Below, piece after piece: positions 38,701 through 49,496 of a stretch of 64,000 nt of DNA. A program made the translations under genes and the position numbers. Where the stretch lies: assembly GCA_963971305.1 (NCBI GenBank), contig CAXARO010000172.1, positions 23,501 to 87,500 of the forward strand, written 5' to 3'. The DNA is from Arcuatula senhousia (taxonomy: Eukaryota; Mollusca; Bivalvia; Mytilida; Mytilidae). Positions within the stretch are counted from its first letter, which is position 1. Each line of letters begins with the position of its first letter. The notes beneath the pieces are model-generated. The model was not told the origin of the DNA. It saw only the letters and a list, made by a program, of their open reading frames with translations, and made no database searches.

Positions 38701-39267
38701 CTTGCAACTCATTTGCATATTTCTTATGGGACCAAAGTAAAGTTTGAAATTTTATTTAATTATATAAACTTTACAAAAAATGTCGATTAGAAAAGAAAAT
38801 AACATTATAATTTTACGTACTTATCAATCTTAGTCCTTTATTTTCAAATTTAAATTTTCTTAATTCTGATTGGATTGTGTACATTTAGTTTCCGGTACAA
38901 GTATAAAAGCCAGTGCTGAGACAGTATCGGTCATTTGTATCCCAGAAGTTGAAGAGAACAGACCTCTGGTAAATATATTTCTTTAATTTTACACGCGGTT
39001 AAATGTTAAGGTTACTTTTTAATCTTAACCTTAACCGTAGTGTTAGGGTTCGGGTATTTTTACTACCTTGCAACTCAATTGCAGATATGGAACTGAATTA
39101 ATTTTTTAAAATCTATTTAATGATGTTAACTTTAAAATAACCGTCGATATTAAAAAATGCAATTACTACATTATAATTCCATCTACTTATCAATTGTAGC
39201 CCTATATTTTCAAAATTAGATTTTCTTCATTTTGATTTGATTGTGCATATTTAGTTTCCGGTACAAG

Positions 39268-39335
39268 TATAAAAGCCAGTGCTGAGACACTATCGTTCAT
39301 TTGTATCCTAGTCGTTGATGGGAACAGACCTCGTG
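39268..39335 (+). promoter_or_regulatory. Last satellite cassette before the SET gene
   Basis: TATAAAAG at 39268, initiator-like TCATTT with A at 39299, AGACCT at 39326. The donor is altered to tcg/tgtaaat. Flanking satellite is clearly diverged here. Confidence 0.45.
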
Positions 39336-39350
39336 TAAATATTTTTTATC

Positions 39351-40061
39351 CTAGTAAACGAGATTTTTGAGATGTGGAATAAATTTAACTAACAACCTAT
39401 TTAAAGAAACTTTGATATGACTATATCATCCGGTTTTACGTAAATATCAATACCTAATATACATTGAAAAGTTGAAAACATATCAATGTATATTAGTTTC
39501 CATTGTTTCTGAAGAGGTATCCCCGCCAAGCACATATCATTAGTTTTGCGGACACCGATTAGTAAAGGCTGAAGTGAGATTGTTCTTTGAACAATATTTA
39601 TTTTCCAAACAATCGCTTTAAAATAAAAACAAACAACATTACATTCTAGATAAAAACGTTTAATTTAAAAAGTTAATAATGCAATTAATGAAGACAATTG
39701 ATTGGAAATTAGTTTTAAATTTTCAAATAACCTTTTTTCAAAAAGTTCTTAGTTAAGATATTTTATTATTTGTACTTTCTGATAGTGTACGTTTGTTTGT
39801 CTGAATTTAGATTGGAGTAGATCTAGTAAGGTTTTATGACAGGTATAAAGATCAGTGTTCAGTAAATATTTTGTCATATGCCTTTTAAATGTGGAAAAGA
39901 ACAAGACTAAGGTATCTAAAAATTTTATAATAATTTCGATATGTCAAGGAAATACGAGATTAAACGAACAAATTTACAACTTTTTGTATACAAAAAAATA
40001 ATAGGCCCATAATATTCCCTTCACAACATTATAAAATTCCATAATATTTATAACTGATAAA
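39351..40061 (+). other. Upstream region of the SET gene with conserved segment
   Basis: About 39500-39590 matches the 5' segment of both pseudogene copies (12110-12200 and 15147-15235), sharing cattgtttct, ccaagc and gactgaagagag-like sequence. It has no open frame in any copy, so it would be a 5' untranslated exon or an upstream element. The rest is AT-rich with nothing recognised apart from the cassette at 39844. Confidence 0.45.
39844..39912 (+). promoter_or_regulatory. Diverged cassette-like element upstream of the SET gene
   Basis: TATAAAGATCAGTGTT starts at 39844, a TCATATG has its A at 39876 (32 bp), AGACT follows at 39904, and ctaag/gtatct is donor-like at 39910/39911. The order and spacing match the satellite cassette although the sequence between is mostly changed. 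Confidence 0.35.
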
Positions 40062-40575
40062 TATACACTTGGACAAAAGTTAAGGACCACCGAATGCTAA
40101 CATTTTCAACAGTTTCGATTTCTAAGTTTTGTAGAGAAGCAAATCAATTTGATCAAAAACATTCATGGTGATAAAAGACTAGAATATCCACTAATGTTTA
40201 AACGGTTTTCTGTCATGAAACCATAACGTTTGTGACCAAGAGTTGGCTTTTTTTAACATGGGAAAAATAAAAAAAAATTAAAAGTATGCAGCTAAAATTG
40301 TCTGTATTTTAGAAATTGTTCTTGATTGCGTTAAAAAACTTTAAAGAAATTGCGTTTCTTTGCAAAAGAATAAAGTTTTCAAGTTCTATATATCTTAAAC
40401 ATATTTCCAGTCTTTAGTCAGAATTATTTTTATTTTTCGTGAACAAATCCAAAGTTGGATTAATGAAAATTTCATTGAGCCCTTGGTTAATTTTATCTCA
40501 TATGTTTAAGATATACATTTATGACTTTGAAATAGTAGATTTTCAGGTTGTCCCTAACTTTTGTCCAAGTGTATA
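40062..40575. mobile_element. Non-autonomous Tc1/mariner-like element with 30-bp inverted ends
   Basis: The left end tatacacttggacaaaagtt and the right end aacttttgtccaagtgtata are inverted copies that extend about 30 bp inward (to aaggaccacc on the left), with TA at both borders as expected for this superfamily. It is only about 514 bp, with no transposase. The frame at 40439-40630 overlaps its right end and is not called. It sits 70 bp before the cassette at 40646. Confidence 0.8.
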
Positions 40576-40645
40576 TATAGAGTACTTATGTATGTCCACA
40601 TTTGTACCGATAATAGTTTTGTTTGGCTAAGACAGTGTACGTTTC

Positions 40646-40709
40646 TATAAAAGTCAATGCTAGGTTAAGAGTGGTCAATGGTGTTTTAGACGTCGAAGAG
40701 AACAGACAT
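40646..40709 (+). promoter_or_regulatory. Gene-linked diverged promoter cassette
   Basis: TATAAAAG at 40646, TCAATG with A at 40677 (31 bp), AGACAT at 40704 (exactly +28, fits RGWYVT). It shares tataaaag, caatgct, ttagacgtcgaagagaacag with the satellite cassette but lacks the donor. It is the nearest promoter-like sequence before the first SET exon (41373). Confidence 0.45.
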
Positions 40710-41372
40710 AAAGCTATCATATTATATTTTGTCAATAAGTTCGATAATGTAACAACTTGTAAAACAAAATAAAAACAAAACAGAATGTAGCATTTCTGTA
40801 CATGATTGATGTTGCAATTTACAGTTTATTTCAGAAAATTAATTGGAAATTGCTAATACATAATTTCCTCTTCAGATGTCGACGATATATGCAAAACTAT
40901 GTATTATTAGTGTTTCACGTAAAGCATATACACTCTATCATGTATCATGATTCTATATTTACAGATACTGTTCAGACTGGATAAGAAGATACGTGAGTTT
41001 CTTTCTTGTTTTTGTTTTTATTTTTTGAGCTTAACTTTTGTAATTATTTATTGCTGGATACCTTTGCAAATTTAGATTCTCATTCTAGAAAATGAAAGCA
41101 TTTATGTACAGTATTCGTCTTCGAGATACGAAACATCGTCCTACGCAGCTAATACCGTAAGACTTTTTTTTCAGAAAAAAACTGAGACCTTATAAATGAA
41201 ACCAGAAAAACTTTGAAGTAAGAACATACCGTTAACAAAAGTGTATCATTGTATGTTCAAAAAAATATGTTACTTGTGATAAATGTGCTAAATTTCATTA
41301 ATAACCAATTTAAATGTCATATTCTTTCTGGCATTTATATTATTTACCATTTCTGTTTGATTTCTAACTTAG

Positions 41373-44300
41373 AGCGTAGACGGAGGGTATCACAAGAGGT
41401 ACTTGTTACAAGATACATTCGTGCTCAAGAAGACCCAGAAGGATACGAAGTTAAACACATAAACGACTATAAAGGTAACACTTGTTGTAACGCAAACTCC
41501 AATCGTAACTAGAGTGATCTCGGGGGCGCCGGAAAAGTGAGCAGTTATTGCTTGCTATGGCACATACGTCGCATTTCTAACAATCAATCTAAACCCTAAG
41601 GTTCTTCCTACCCCAGACATAGGTTGAATATCTTAGTAATAATTTGGTTCCCCAGTTTGGTATTTTTGGTTATACTGTTCTATGCTCTTCAAATTCATAC
41701 AGTGTTTGGCATTTTCAATATTTTTGGTAGAACGCCTCTGACGAGTCTTGAATAGACAAAACGCGCGTCAGGCGTGGCAAAATTTATGGTCTGGAAATTT
41801 GTTGTCATTTGTATTTCTAACACACGTGAAGGTTTGCACTGCTGGTGGAGTTTAAATTTTCCCGAGGTTAGCCCGCTCCGGCACCAACACTTTTGAGTTG
41901 GAGAATACTTCAAAGCTTCAAATTATTCGTCTAAATTTCAAAATTGTCTAAACCCTAAGGTTCTTCCTACCCCAGAAATAGGTTGAATATCTTATTAATA
42001 ATTTGGTTCCCCAGTTTGGTATTTTTGGTTATACTGTTCTATGCTCTTCATATTCATACAGTGTTTGGCATTTTCAATTTTTTTGGTAGAGCGCCTCTGA
42101 TTAGTCTTGAATAGACGAAACGCGCGTCAGGCGTAGCAAAACTTATTGTCTGGAACTTTGTTGGCATTTGTATTTCAGTGTGTTAAATCCGATAAATTAA
42201 GGAAAAAAAACAAACCTAATGACAAACCAACATTTACACTTATCTGAGAGATCAAAATCTCACATTTGAAGGAAGACCGCAACCCAAGAGCATCATAACC
42301 CTGACCGAGCAATTTTCGTGTCAGACGTGACGCTCTGCTAAAGAAATTGAATTGATCAAATAAAATACTATCTTTTTCATATCAGTACTGTATCAAATTG
42401 CTTAAAAAAATGATGTTAAAAATATCTTGTTTTTCCATCTTAGGCCAAAAACAGTTAATTTTAAATTTATTTCTATAATTCTAAAGGCAGAGGTGTTTTT
42501 GCAAAGATTCCTGTCAATGCTGGTAGTTTTCTATTCGAATATAGAGGGAAACGGTGTGTAGAAGATCCAGGATTCAACAACTACGTTTTTGAATTCCAAC
42601 ACTGTGGACAAACTTATTGGTATGTTGTTATCAGCGTTAACACGTAAACTTTATTTAAAGCAATTATTCACTCTATAATTAGAAAAAAATACAGTTATTA
42701 CTTGAAAGTGCATTTATATTTGAATATTTTTCTTATATTTTTACATGAAACATGTCTGTTAATTTATATTCGTTTATTTTTTTAAACTTCAGGATAGACG
42801 CTTCTTCTGAAGATGGAAGCTTAGGTCGTTTGGTCAACGACAGTGAAAAAGACTTTAACGCCAAAATAAAAAAAGTTATTGTAGACCAAGAGCCTTATCT
42901 GGTTTTAATCGCTGTTCGCGATATCGCCCCAGGACAGGAAATAACTTTTGAATATTTTCGTGGAAAATATAGTCAATTTCCTTGGCGTGAACAGGTATTT
43001 ATTAATAATACATGCATTTGTACATATTTCAAAATGGAAAAAAAAAGTTAAAAGTTTCTCTTTTCAAAATAGTAATGGCAACTTATTTAAAAATACATTT
43101 TATTTTAATCACATTCATCAGTTAAGAAATCAAAGTTAGTTCAATTTTCTATAAAGTAATCGTATTTTTAGAACCTGAAAAACGACAACACCATGTCCAC
43201 AGAAAGAAGAGAGGTTGCTTTCCAGGAAGCAAGGGTGAGTTCTTGTTTGATTATACTGTTATCTTTCCATCAATGTCACTTGTTTAGTTATTAGAATCCA
43301 ATCTGATATAATACAAGTAAAAATGTCGGTCTTGAATTACCTCGAAGCACGCCTGGTTGATAACGACTTTTTCACTAATTAAGCTCGTTAGCTATAAAAA
43401 ATATCACTTTCGGCTAGGAAGTAGCAAAGAGACACCAATGGGCATTCGAGAGTCAAAAGTCCGAAAGGGCAACGACAAAACCGATAATATCAAAGAAGAA
43501 CGAAACGAGGAAACACGAAACGCAAAATAATTCGAACAGAAATCAACCAACTCAAGTCATCACTCAGGTGCTCTGGAAAAGTAACTGGTTTCTCCCTACT
43601 ATAGCACACCTGTCGCTATGCCGATTGCCAATTCAGTGTGTCAAATCCGTTTAAGGAAAACAAATCGAAAGTCTACGACAAACCAGCATCCGCACTCATC
43701 TGATTGATAGAAATCAAATATTTATCTACGGTTACATGGCGTCTACCGTTGAATTCCTTGAGTGAAGACAGCAATTTTTGTGTCAAACATGACGCTCTGT
43801 CAAAGAAAACCGATGTAATTCCCACAAACTCTTAAGTTACCAATCAATTGTGATCCGAAAACTACATCAGCTAGAGCGTACGGAATGTTGATATACACGA
43901 AGGGAAAGTTGACAATTGGAAAGTCGAAGTCATCACGTTTGTCATAGAGCTGTGTTCATAGTTTTCCTTGAGAGTATATTTTAAGATGTTGATCTAAATA
44001 TGAAGCAGATTTCCTAGAATCCGTTGTGTGCTGTATCTAAAGATTTGGAAATTATATGAGATGGAGAAAGTCACCAAATATAGAATTGTTAAGTGAAAGG
44101 ACATGATAAAAAAATGAAACATGAAGTAAAAAAAGAACGCTAGTCTACGATCTATTTGTCTAGAAGAAATTGCTAGAAGCCCGCTTCAAATAAATGAAGA
44201 ATAGGCAATATAGATTAAAATATGTATATTAGCTAAAGACTGTACACTGTATGCTAAGGATAAAGCTCACTTGTATTTCTTTTCCAAAACAAAATGTCCT

Positions 44301-47300
44301 ATTTGCCTTTAATGTCCTACTAAACAAACACTTGTTCGGTTACTTGGAACTTCTACATCAATTGCTATGACAAAAACGTTCAAAGATTGGACTAATTTGC
44401 CGTACTGAAATAATCAAAATTAGTTTTTTATAAAAAATTGCATAGCCTACTTGTGTGACTTCAATAGGACAACATCCATGTCGAATTAAGAAAATTGACT
44501 TAGTTACCCGTTAGGACTTACTATCTCGCATGCATTAGTTGTTAAGGGATTTGCCATGTGTTTCTAAAACACGTAACTTCCGGTTCTAAATATGGGCTAA
44601 CTATATAAAAAGGCGTACTGTAACAAAATATAAAAAAAAAATATACACTCCGCCATAAGTTAAGCACCACCGTATATATTTTCATAGCTACGATTTCAAA
44701 GAAAAAATGCACACTTCAGTTAACTATGAAATAGGAATAAAGGTGTACACTTAATACACACATTTCGATGTAAAGTTAAAAAAAAAAGTTTTGTCCCAGA
44801 GATAAAAATCAAAAGGAAAAATGCACTTTAAACAAAACATGATTTAACGTCTTAAATGTTTCGTAGAAAAACTTTAACGAAAAAGTCAAATTATGTTCAT
44901 TTTAAGTTGTGCATTCTTTCAGTTCGCTTAGTGTCTTACTGCTAATAATATTAAAACTTTTTTTTTCAAAATGACAATACACCCAGCACAAATGGAGAAA
45001 AAAGGGAAAAAAATCTCGTATTGTAAAATTTGAGGCCGAAAACTGAAAGAGGGGTGCTGTTCTCAGAAAATGAAATTGATATGGAAAATTTTTGCTGTTG
45101 AAACTTCAAAATTATTAATTTGTTCGAGGAATGGTGTTTGTTATCTGTCCAACACATTTCTTTTCTGAAATCTTGTTTTCTGTAAAAACCCAAGATTTAA
45201 AGAAATTGTCATTTTATTACTGAAATTATCTGACATGTTGTTTTTTTTTTCATTTTCAAACAAAACTGTTACTTCATCAATGTAATTATCACACAATTTT
45301 AATGACAGATTCATCTTTCTAGAATGAGTTTAAGGTCAATTTTTAGGTTTCTTGAAAAATTACTTTTTCCTAAACAAAAAAAAAAAATTAAACAATTTTT
45401 GTTTGTCTTGAATTTCTGAAAAACCTTTTAAAACAAAACTAATTTGATCATTATCGAAAGTAAGGAGAAATAAGAATTTGAAAATAAACAATGTCGGAAA
45501 GTCGGAAAAAAGCAAACATTTTTAAACGGGTCCGACAAAACTGCTTAATCACTTAAAAACTCATTTTTGTCGTTTGATGTGATTGTCAACACATGTAAAA
45601 TCACACAATACGATGTATCCATATTTAATTTTTTTTCTTCAAATTTTGAAGGATGCAAAATTGTTTTAATATCCAAAGGTTCTTGTGTGCAAAAGACCAA
45701 TGAAATATAAAAAGAGAGTTCCAATTTAAATTCGGTGGTGCCTAACGTTTGGCGGACTGTTTATATAAACATGAATAAGAAGGGAAATATGAAATATCAT
45801 ATAGAGACAGCAACTAAATACACATGTAAGTACAAAAAATGATAAAACCTAGATTATTCCAAGGATCTTTAATAAAGAATTGTATTGTGTTCTTCTGTTA
45901 TGAATTGCTAAATTAACATCCCTATCTTTATAAATTGACCTAGCTTCAATTAAAGTCATGCTATCCAACAAGTCTGTTCTAGGCATAACCGTTTCTATGA
46001 ACCTGCCATTTAAAGGTACACTATTTTTTTGCAGACCGACCATGAGACAGATAGTGAAGAAGATGATGGTGAGTATATTTAATAAGAACAATTTTCTCTG
46101 CAATACGGACAATTAAAGGGAATTCATATATACATGACCGTTGGCAACGCGACGAGTGTGCGTTGGCAATCAGGAACAGCTTACTCTTCAGGAGCACCTG
46201 AGTTCACCCTCGGTTCGACTGGAGTTCACGTCGTTGATTGGTATTCAGTGATTTTTGTGTTTCCATGTTTTACATGTTTGTTTTTGTCCCGTTCTTGTTG
46301 GTGTTTTCTGGTTTTGTCTCTGCCATTTCGGACTATTGACATTCGAATACCCCATTGGTATCTCTGCTTGCTTCATACATTGCCAAATATTAGTTTGTTT
46401 ATAAATATTCCTTGGATGTTCTAAACGTACGTGTCCTGAGATTTATCTTAATTGGGCTAAACCGTAGAATGGTCTTAAGTCACTTTATGTCTTTAATTAT
46501 GACGTAATACCATATTTAGAACTTCCTAAATCCTAACGTAGGATAAAATTGCGATGTAAAACAATTATGTTATTAGCATTAACTTAGTATGCGCTTGTGA
46601 ACTTTAAATACATACTTATATTTTATTAAAAAGGATAATCTTAATTTTAGTACAATGACAATGTCTAAATTACAAATGAATAATTAACTTTATATTTTTC
46701 CAATAGGAATAACGATCGATGCAATTGAATGCCTTGTAAAGCACGAGATTGGACAAGCAACACAAGAGTTGCGATCAGAAATAATTGCATTAAGAGAAGA
46801 ATATGACTCGCTAGCTTTTGGTCAAATCAAAGCTGGTGTTGCTAGTCTTGAGAAAAACATTGCTTCTACCAATAATGAAATCAAAGAAAAAATCACAAGA
46901 CTAAACGAAAATTCATCAAAAGATAAAACAATGATATGTGTAAGAATAAAACAACTAGAAGAAAAGGTATCGAAAACAGAGACTCTGGAAGAGAAAATGG
47001 ACAAGATTGAAGAAGAAATCACCGCGTACGACGAAGCGTTTGAAAAGATAATCCCCAGCCTCGTACAAAGTGTAAAACAATTGAAACGAGACTACAGAGA
47101 GGTAGCGGACTTTAAAGATGGGTTTGAAAAAGCAATTGAAACTCTAGATGAAAAAGTGACAAACTTTCAAAAAAGTGTTGAAAATTTTCCAAATGTAGTA
47201 GAGGGAATTATTGCTGCAGGAGAGTTAAATTTTATTGCCAAATCAGACACTGACTGTACTGAAAACCATTCCAGTAGTAATGACGGTCAAGAGGAATCGG

Positions 47301-47668
47301 TCTTCACAGCCTCCACTCCAGTAGAAAAGAATAAAGGGACACAAAACAGCACGTCAGAATCTACGCAACAACTGGGAAAAATGTCTCCGATAAAAACCGC
47401 ATGTGCAAGTAAGCGTCCAGCCCAAGACTCCAAGGCTACCTCAAAAAGACTAAAACAAAAATGGTCATGGAAAAAACAAAACCCTGGTGGTTTATCGTTT
47501 TTAGAGGGAAAATGTCAGTCACCAAACTTTTCGAGGACCTCCAACTTTAAAGATACAGTTTACTCAGAGGGTGCTGAAAAGGGCTTTTGGACAAAAAGCA
47601 CAGAAAACTATCTTAAAGTGTGTACAAAGATTGACAATTTGCATAAAAGTATGCTCAGAAAAGCTTAA
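41373..47668 (+). CDS. KMT5A (SET8/PR-Set7)-like SET protein with coiled-coil-like C-terminus; N-terminal start not resolved
   Basis: Six exons join in frame: 41373-41474, 42487-42619, 42793-42994, 43172-43234, 46035-46068 and 46707-47668, all with AG acceptors and GT donors and matching phases, giving at least 498 residues. Exons 1-3 encode a SET domain of the KMT5A type: YKGRGVFAKIPV, FLFEYRGKR, SLGRLVNDS, VLIAVRDIAPGQEITFEY, then PWREQ. KMT5A monomethylates histone H4 Lys20 in the nucleus. Compared with human KMT5A as I remember it, the NHS motif reads NDS, Tyr334 is Phe and Asp338 is Arg. Activity is therefore doubtful or altered. Exon 5 adds an acidic ETDSEEDD. The first exon needs one base from an upstream exon that I cannot fix; 40965-40992 (phase compatible, between ttctatatttacag and gtgagt) is a weak candidate. 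No in-frame stop occurs in the joined exons. Confidence 0.75.
41515..42350. repeat. Nested repeats in intron 1
   Basis: An outer dispersed repeat (41515-41585 continued at 42175-42350) matches 43565-43810, sharing ggaaaagt, tcagtgtgt, aatccg, gacaaacca and gtcagacgtgacgctctg. It is split by an insertion holding two direct copies of about 220 bp (41592-41812 and 41950-42170), each with taaaccctaaggttcttcc and cgcgcgtcaggcgt. The inner element is one I know as frequent in mussel DNA. The minus-strand frame at 41695-41913 lies inside and is not called. Confidence 0.7.
43426..43560. repeat. Dispersed repeat, inverted partner at 46215-46375
   Basis: agagacaccaatgggcattc with agtccgaaagggcaacgac is the diverged reverse complement of the sequence near 46335-46365 (gccatttcggactattgac, accccattggtatctctgc). 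Both lie in introns of the SET gene, about 2.8 kb apart. Confidence 0.65.
43565..43810. repeat. Dispersed repeat copy in intron 4
   Basis: Uninterrupted version of the outer repeat of 41515-42350. Comparison of the two copies defines the nested insertion in the latter. Confidence 0.6.
44642..45766. mobile_element. Non-autonomous DNA transposon with inverted ends (Tc1/mariner-like)
   Basis: The left end tatacactccgccataagtt...caccaccg and the right end cggtggtgcctaacgtttgg...gtttata are imperfect inverted repeats of about 32 bp, flanked by TA. The ends resemble those of the element at 40062 (same layout, taag/ccacc core), so both probably belong to one superfamily. 1.1 kb of AT-rich interior holds no transposase; the minus-strand frame at 44966-45193 has no coding signs. 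Confidence 0.75.
46215..46375. repeat. Dispersed repeat, inverted relative to 43426-43560
   Basis: Contains ttttgtgtttccatgtttta and gtctctgccatttcggac, a repeat head I associate with mussel genomes. The frame at 46134-46424 is within it and rich in hydrophobic residues by chance. Confidence 0.6.
46707..47668 (+). CDS. Terminal exon of the KMT5A-like gene: coiled-coil-like region and basic tail
   Basis: Acceptor tttttccaatag ends at 46706. The exon supplies 319 residues and the stop. Residues about 20-160 are rich in Glu, Lys and Leu with heptad-like spacing (LREEYDSLAFGQIKAGVASL, IKQLEEKVSKTETLEEKM, KQLKRDYREVADFKDGFEK), as in long coiled coils. A Ser/Thr-rich middle follows, then a Lys/Arg-rich tail (KRPAQDSKATSKRLKQKWSW) likely to bind nucleic acid or act as a nuclear signal. 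It is the only intact copy in the window of an exon otherwise present as decayed copies at 14431, 15800, 16345, 17690 and 18605 and a frameshifted copy at 27673. I do not recognise this C-terminus from known KMT5A proteins. Confidence 0.8.
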
Positions 47669-49065
47669 ATATTTGATTCGACTTGGAACTGTAGTGAAAT
47701 AGCTGACTTTGTTGACGGGTTAAAAAAAAACATTCAGGAAAGTGTTATAATTGCAGTAGGGGAAGTCATTACTACCAGTGTGTGAACTTTCATTGCAAGG
47801 TCAGACACTTTTTTCACTGTTCGAAGATGTATTTTATGTTTTTTTTAAGTATATTGAAATGTGTTGGAAAGTTTAACACATATGATTGTAATGATACAAA
47901 GTGACATTATTTAACTCTGTGTATTTTATTGATGTTTAGCTAAAGTTATTGGTAAGTTTTAACTGTTTGTATTATGATAGTTGAACTCTCATTATAGTAA
48001 TAACAGTATGTAATTGTTTTAAATTTACTTTTTTCGCTTTTGTAATAGAGCTGAACTAAATATTGAATACACCTTCTTTGTATTAAGACATTAATATTTC
48101 GAGAGAAGCATAGAGATATGTTTATATTTTTGTATGAAGTAAACTGTACATATATGGTAAAGGTTTGTTGACGGGTTAAAAAAGTAACACACATTCAGGA
48201 AAGTGTTAATGCAGTAGAGAAAATAATTACTACTTGAGTGTGTACTTTCATTGCAAGGTGAGACACTTTTTTCCACTTTTTGAAGATGTATTTTATGTTT
48301 CTAAAAGTTTATTGAAATGTGTTGGAGAGTTTAACACACATAATGATAAATATACAAAGTGACATGGTTTAAATTTATGAACTTTGTTGATGTTTAGCTG
48401 AAACTATTGATAAATATAAACTGTTAATACTATGATAGTTGAACTCCCATAAATGTAATAACAATATGTACTTGTTTTAAATTTGTTTTTTCTCGCTTTT
48501 GTAGTAGAGCTGAACTTTACATTATATACACTTTGTTTGTATTAAGACACTAATATTTTGAGAGAAGCATAGAGATACGATTTTTTTGTGTATAGTATTA
48601 TGTACATATATGGTAAAAAAAATTGCTGAAATATGCGATTTAAATACGCTGTGTTTAAATTGATACTTTTTTGCACTGTGTATTGTTATTCTTACTTAGT
48701 ATTTTGAAAGCACTTATATATATATTAAAACAATCAGTGATATTGTGCGTGAAGTTATGCATATTCCAAAAATAAAAGAAGTACAAAGTGACATATTTTA
48801 TATTACCAATCACTGATACATTCCAATGTGTAAACCACATTTACTCGAGAGAAATAGATCTGGAATCATTGTCCTTCAAAAATGGTTTGAAAAAAATAAC
48901 AAAAATATTGAAATGGGAACAACAATCTGATATATCAAAGAAAGACAAAACAAGGTAGACATACCAGAAACAAATGAAGATCGAAAGGGTAGTGACTTAG
49001 TGCATACATTTCATAAGAAATGGTGGGTAGAACCAGGTTTTATGGCACCTTACCTTCAGACAGTC
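47669..49065 (+). other. 3' untranslated/flanking region with decayed exon duplicates
   Basis: Same content as 28640-30029, nearly identical. Decayed exon-like segments lie at about 47695-47815 and 48170-48275. A possible poly(A) signal AATAAA is at about 48770. At 49066 the sequence enters satellite at the same base as in the other copy. The minus-strand frames here are short and low in complexity. Confidence 0.55.
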
Positions 49066-49429
49066 CTGAGACAGCATCGTTCATTACCATCCTAGACGTT
49101 GAAGAGAACAGACCTCTGGTAAATATATTTCTTTAATTTTACACGCGGTTAAATGTTTAGGTTAAAGTTAAGGTTACTTTTTAACCTTAACCTTAACCTT
49201 AGTGTTAGGGTTAGGGTATTTTTACTACCTTGCAACTCAGTTGCAGATTTCTTATGGGACCAAAGTAAAGTTTAAAATTGTATTTAATTATATTAACTTT
49301 ACAAAAAATGTCGATTTTAGAATAAAATAGCATTATAATTCCATGTACTTATCAATCTTAGCTCTTTATTTTCAAATTTAAATCTTCTTAATTCAGATTG
49401 GATTGTGTACATTTAGTTCCCAGTACAAG

Positions 49430-49496
49430 TATAAAAGCCAGTGCTGAGACAGTATCGTTCATTTGTATCCTAGACGTTGAAGAGAACAGACCTCTG
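49430..49496 (+). promoter_or_regulatory. Core-promoter-like cassette, example in block 4
   Basis: TATAAAAG at 49430, initiator-like TCATTT with A at 49461, AGACCT at 49488, donor-like ctg/gtaaat at 49496/49497. Confidence 0.55.

Larger units (their letters stand above)
30030..39350 (+). repeat. Satellite block 3
   Basis: Begins mid-unit at cctgagacagcatcgttcat. Its first part (to about 32500) is a regular run of short units at 373-380 bp spacing (unit marks at about 30172, 30549, 30928, 31308, 31681). The second part alternates short and long units and contains a tandem 3,240-bp repeat. The last cassette, at 39268, is more diverged. Confidence 0.95.

Noticed and set aside
41092..41156. Candidate first coding exon of the SET gene (ATG at 41092, donor-like ccgtaaga).
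   Set aside because: It ends in phase 2 while the exon at 41373 needs phase 1; joining gives an immediate stop.
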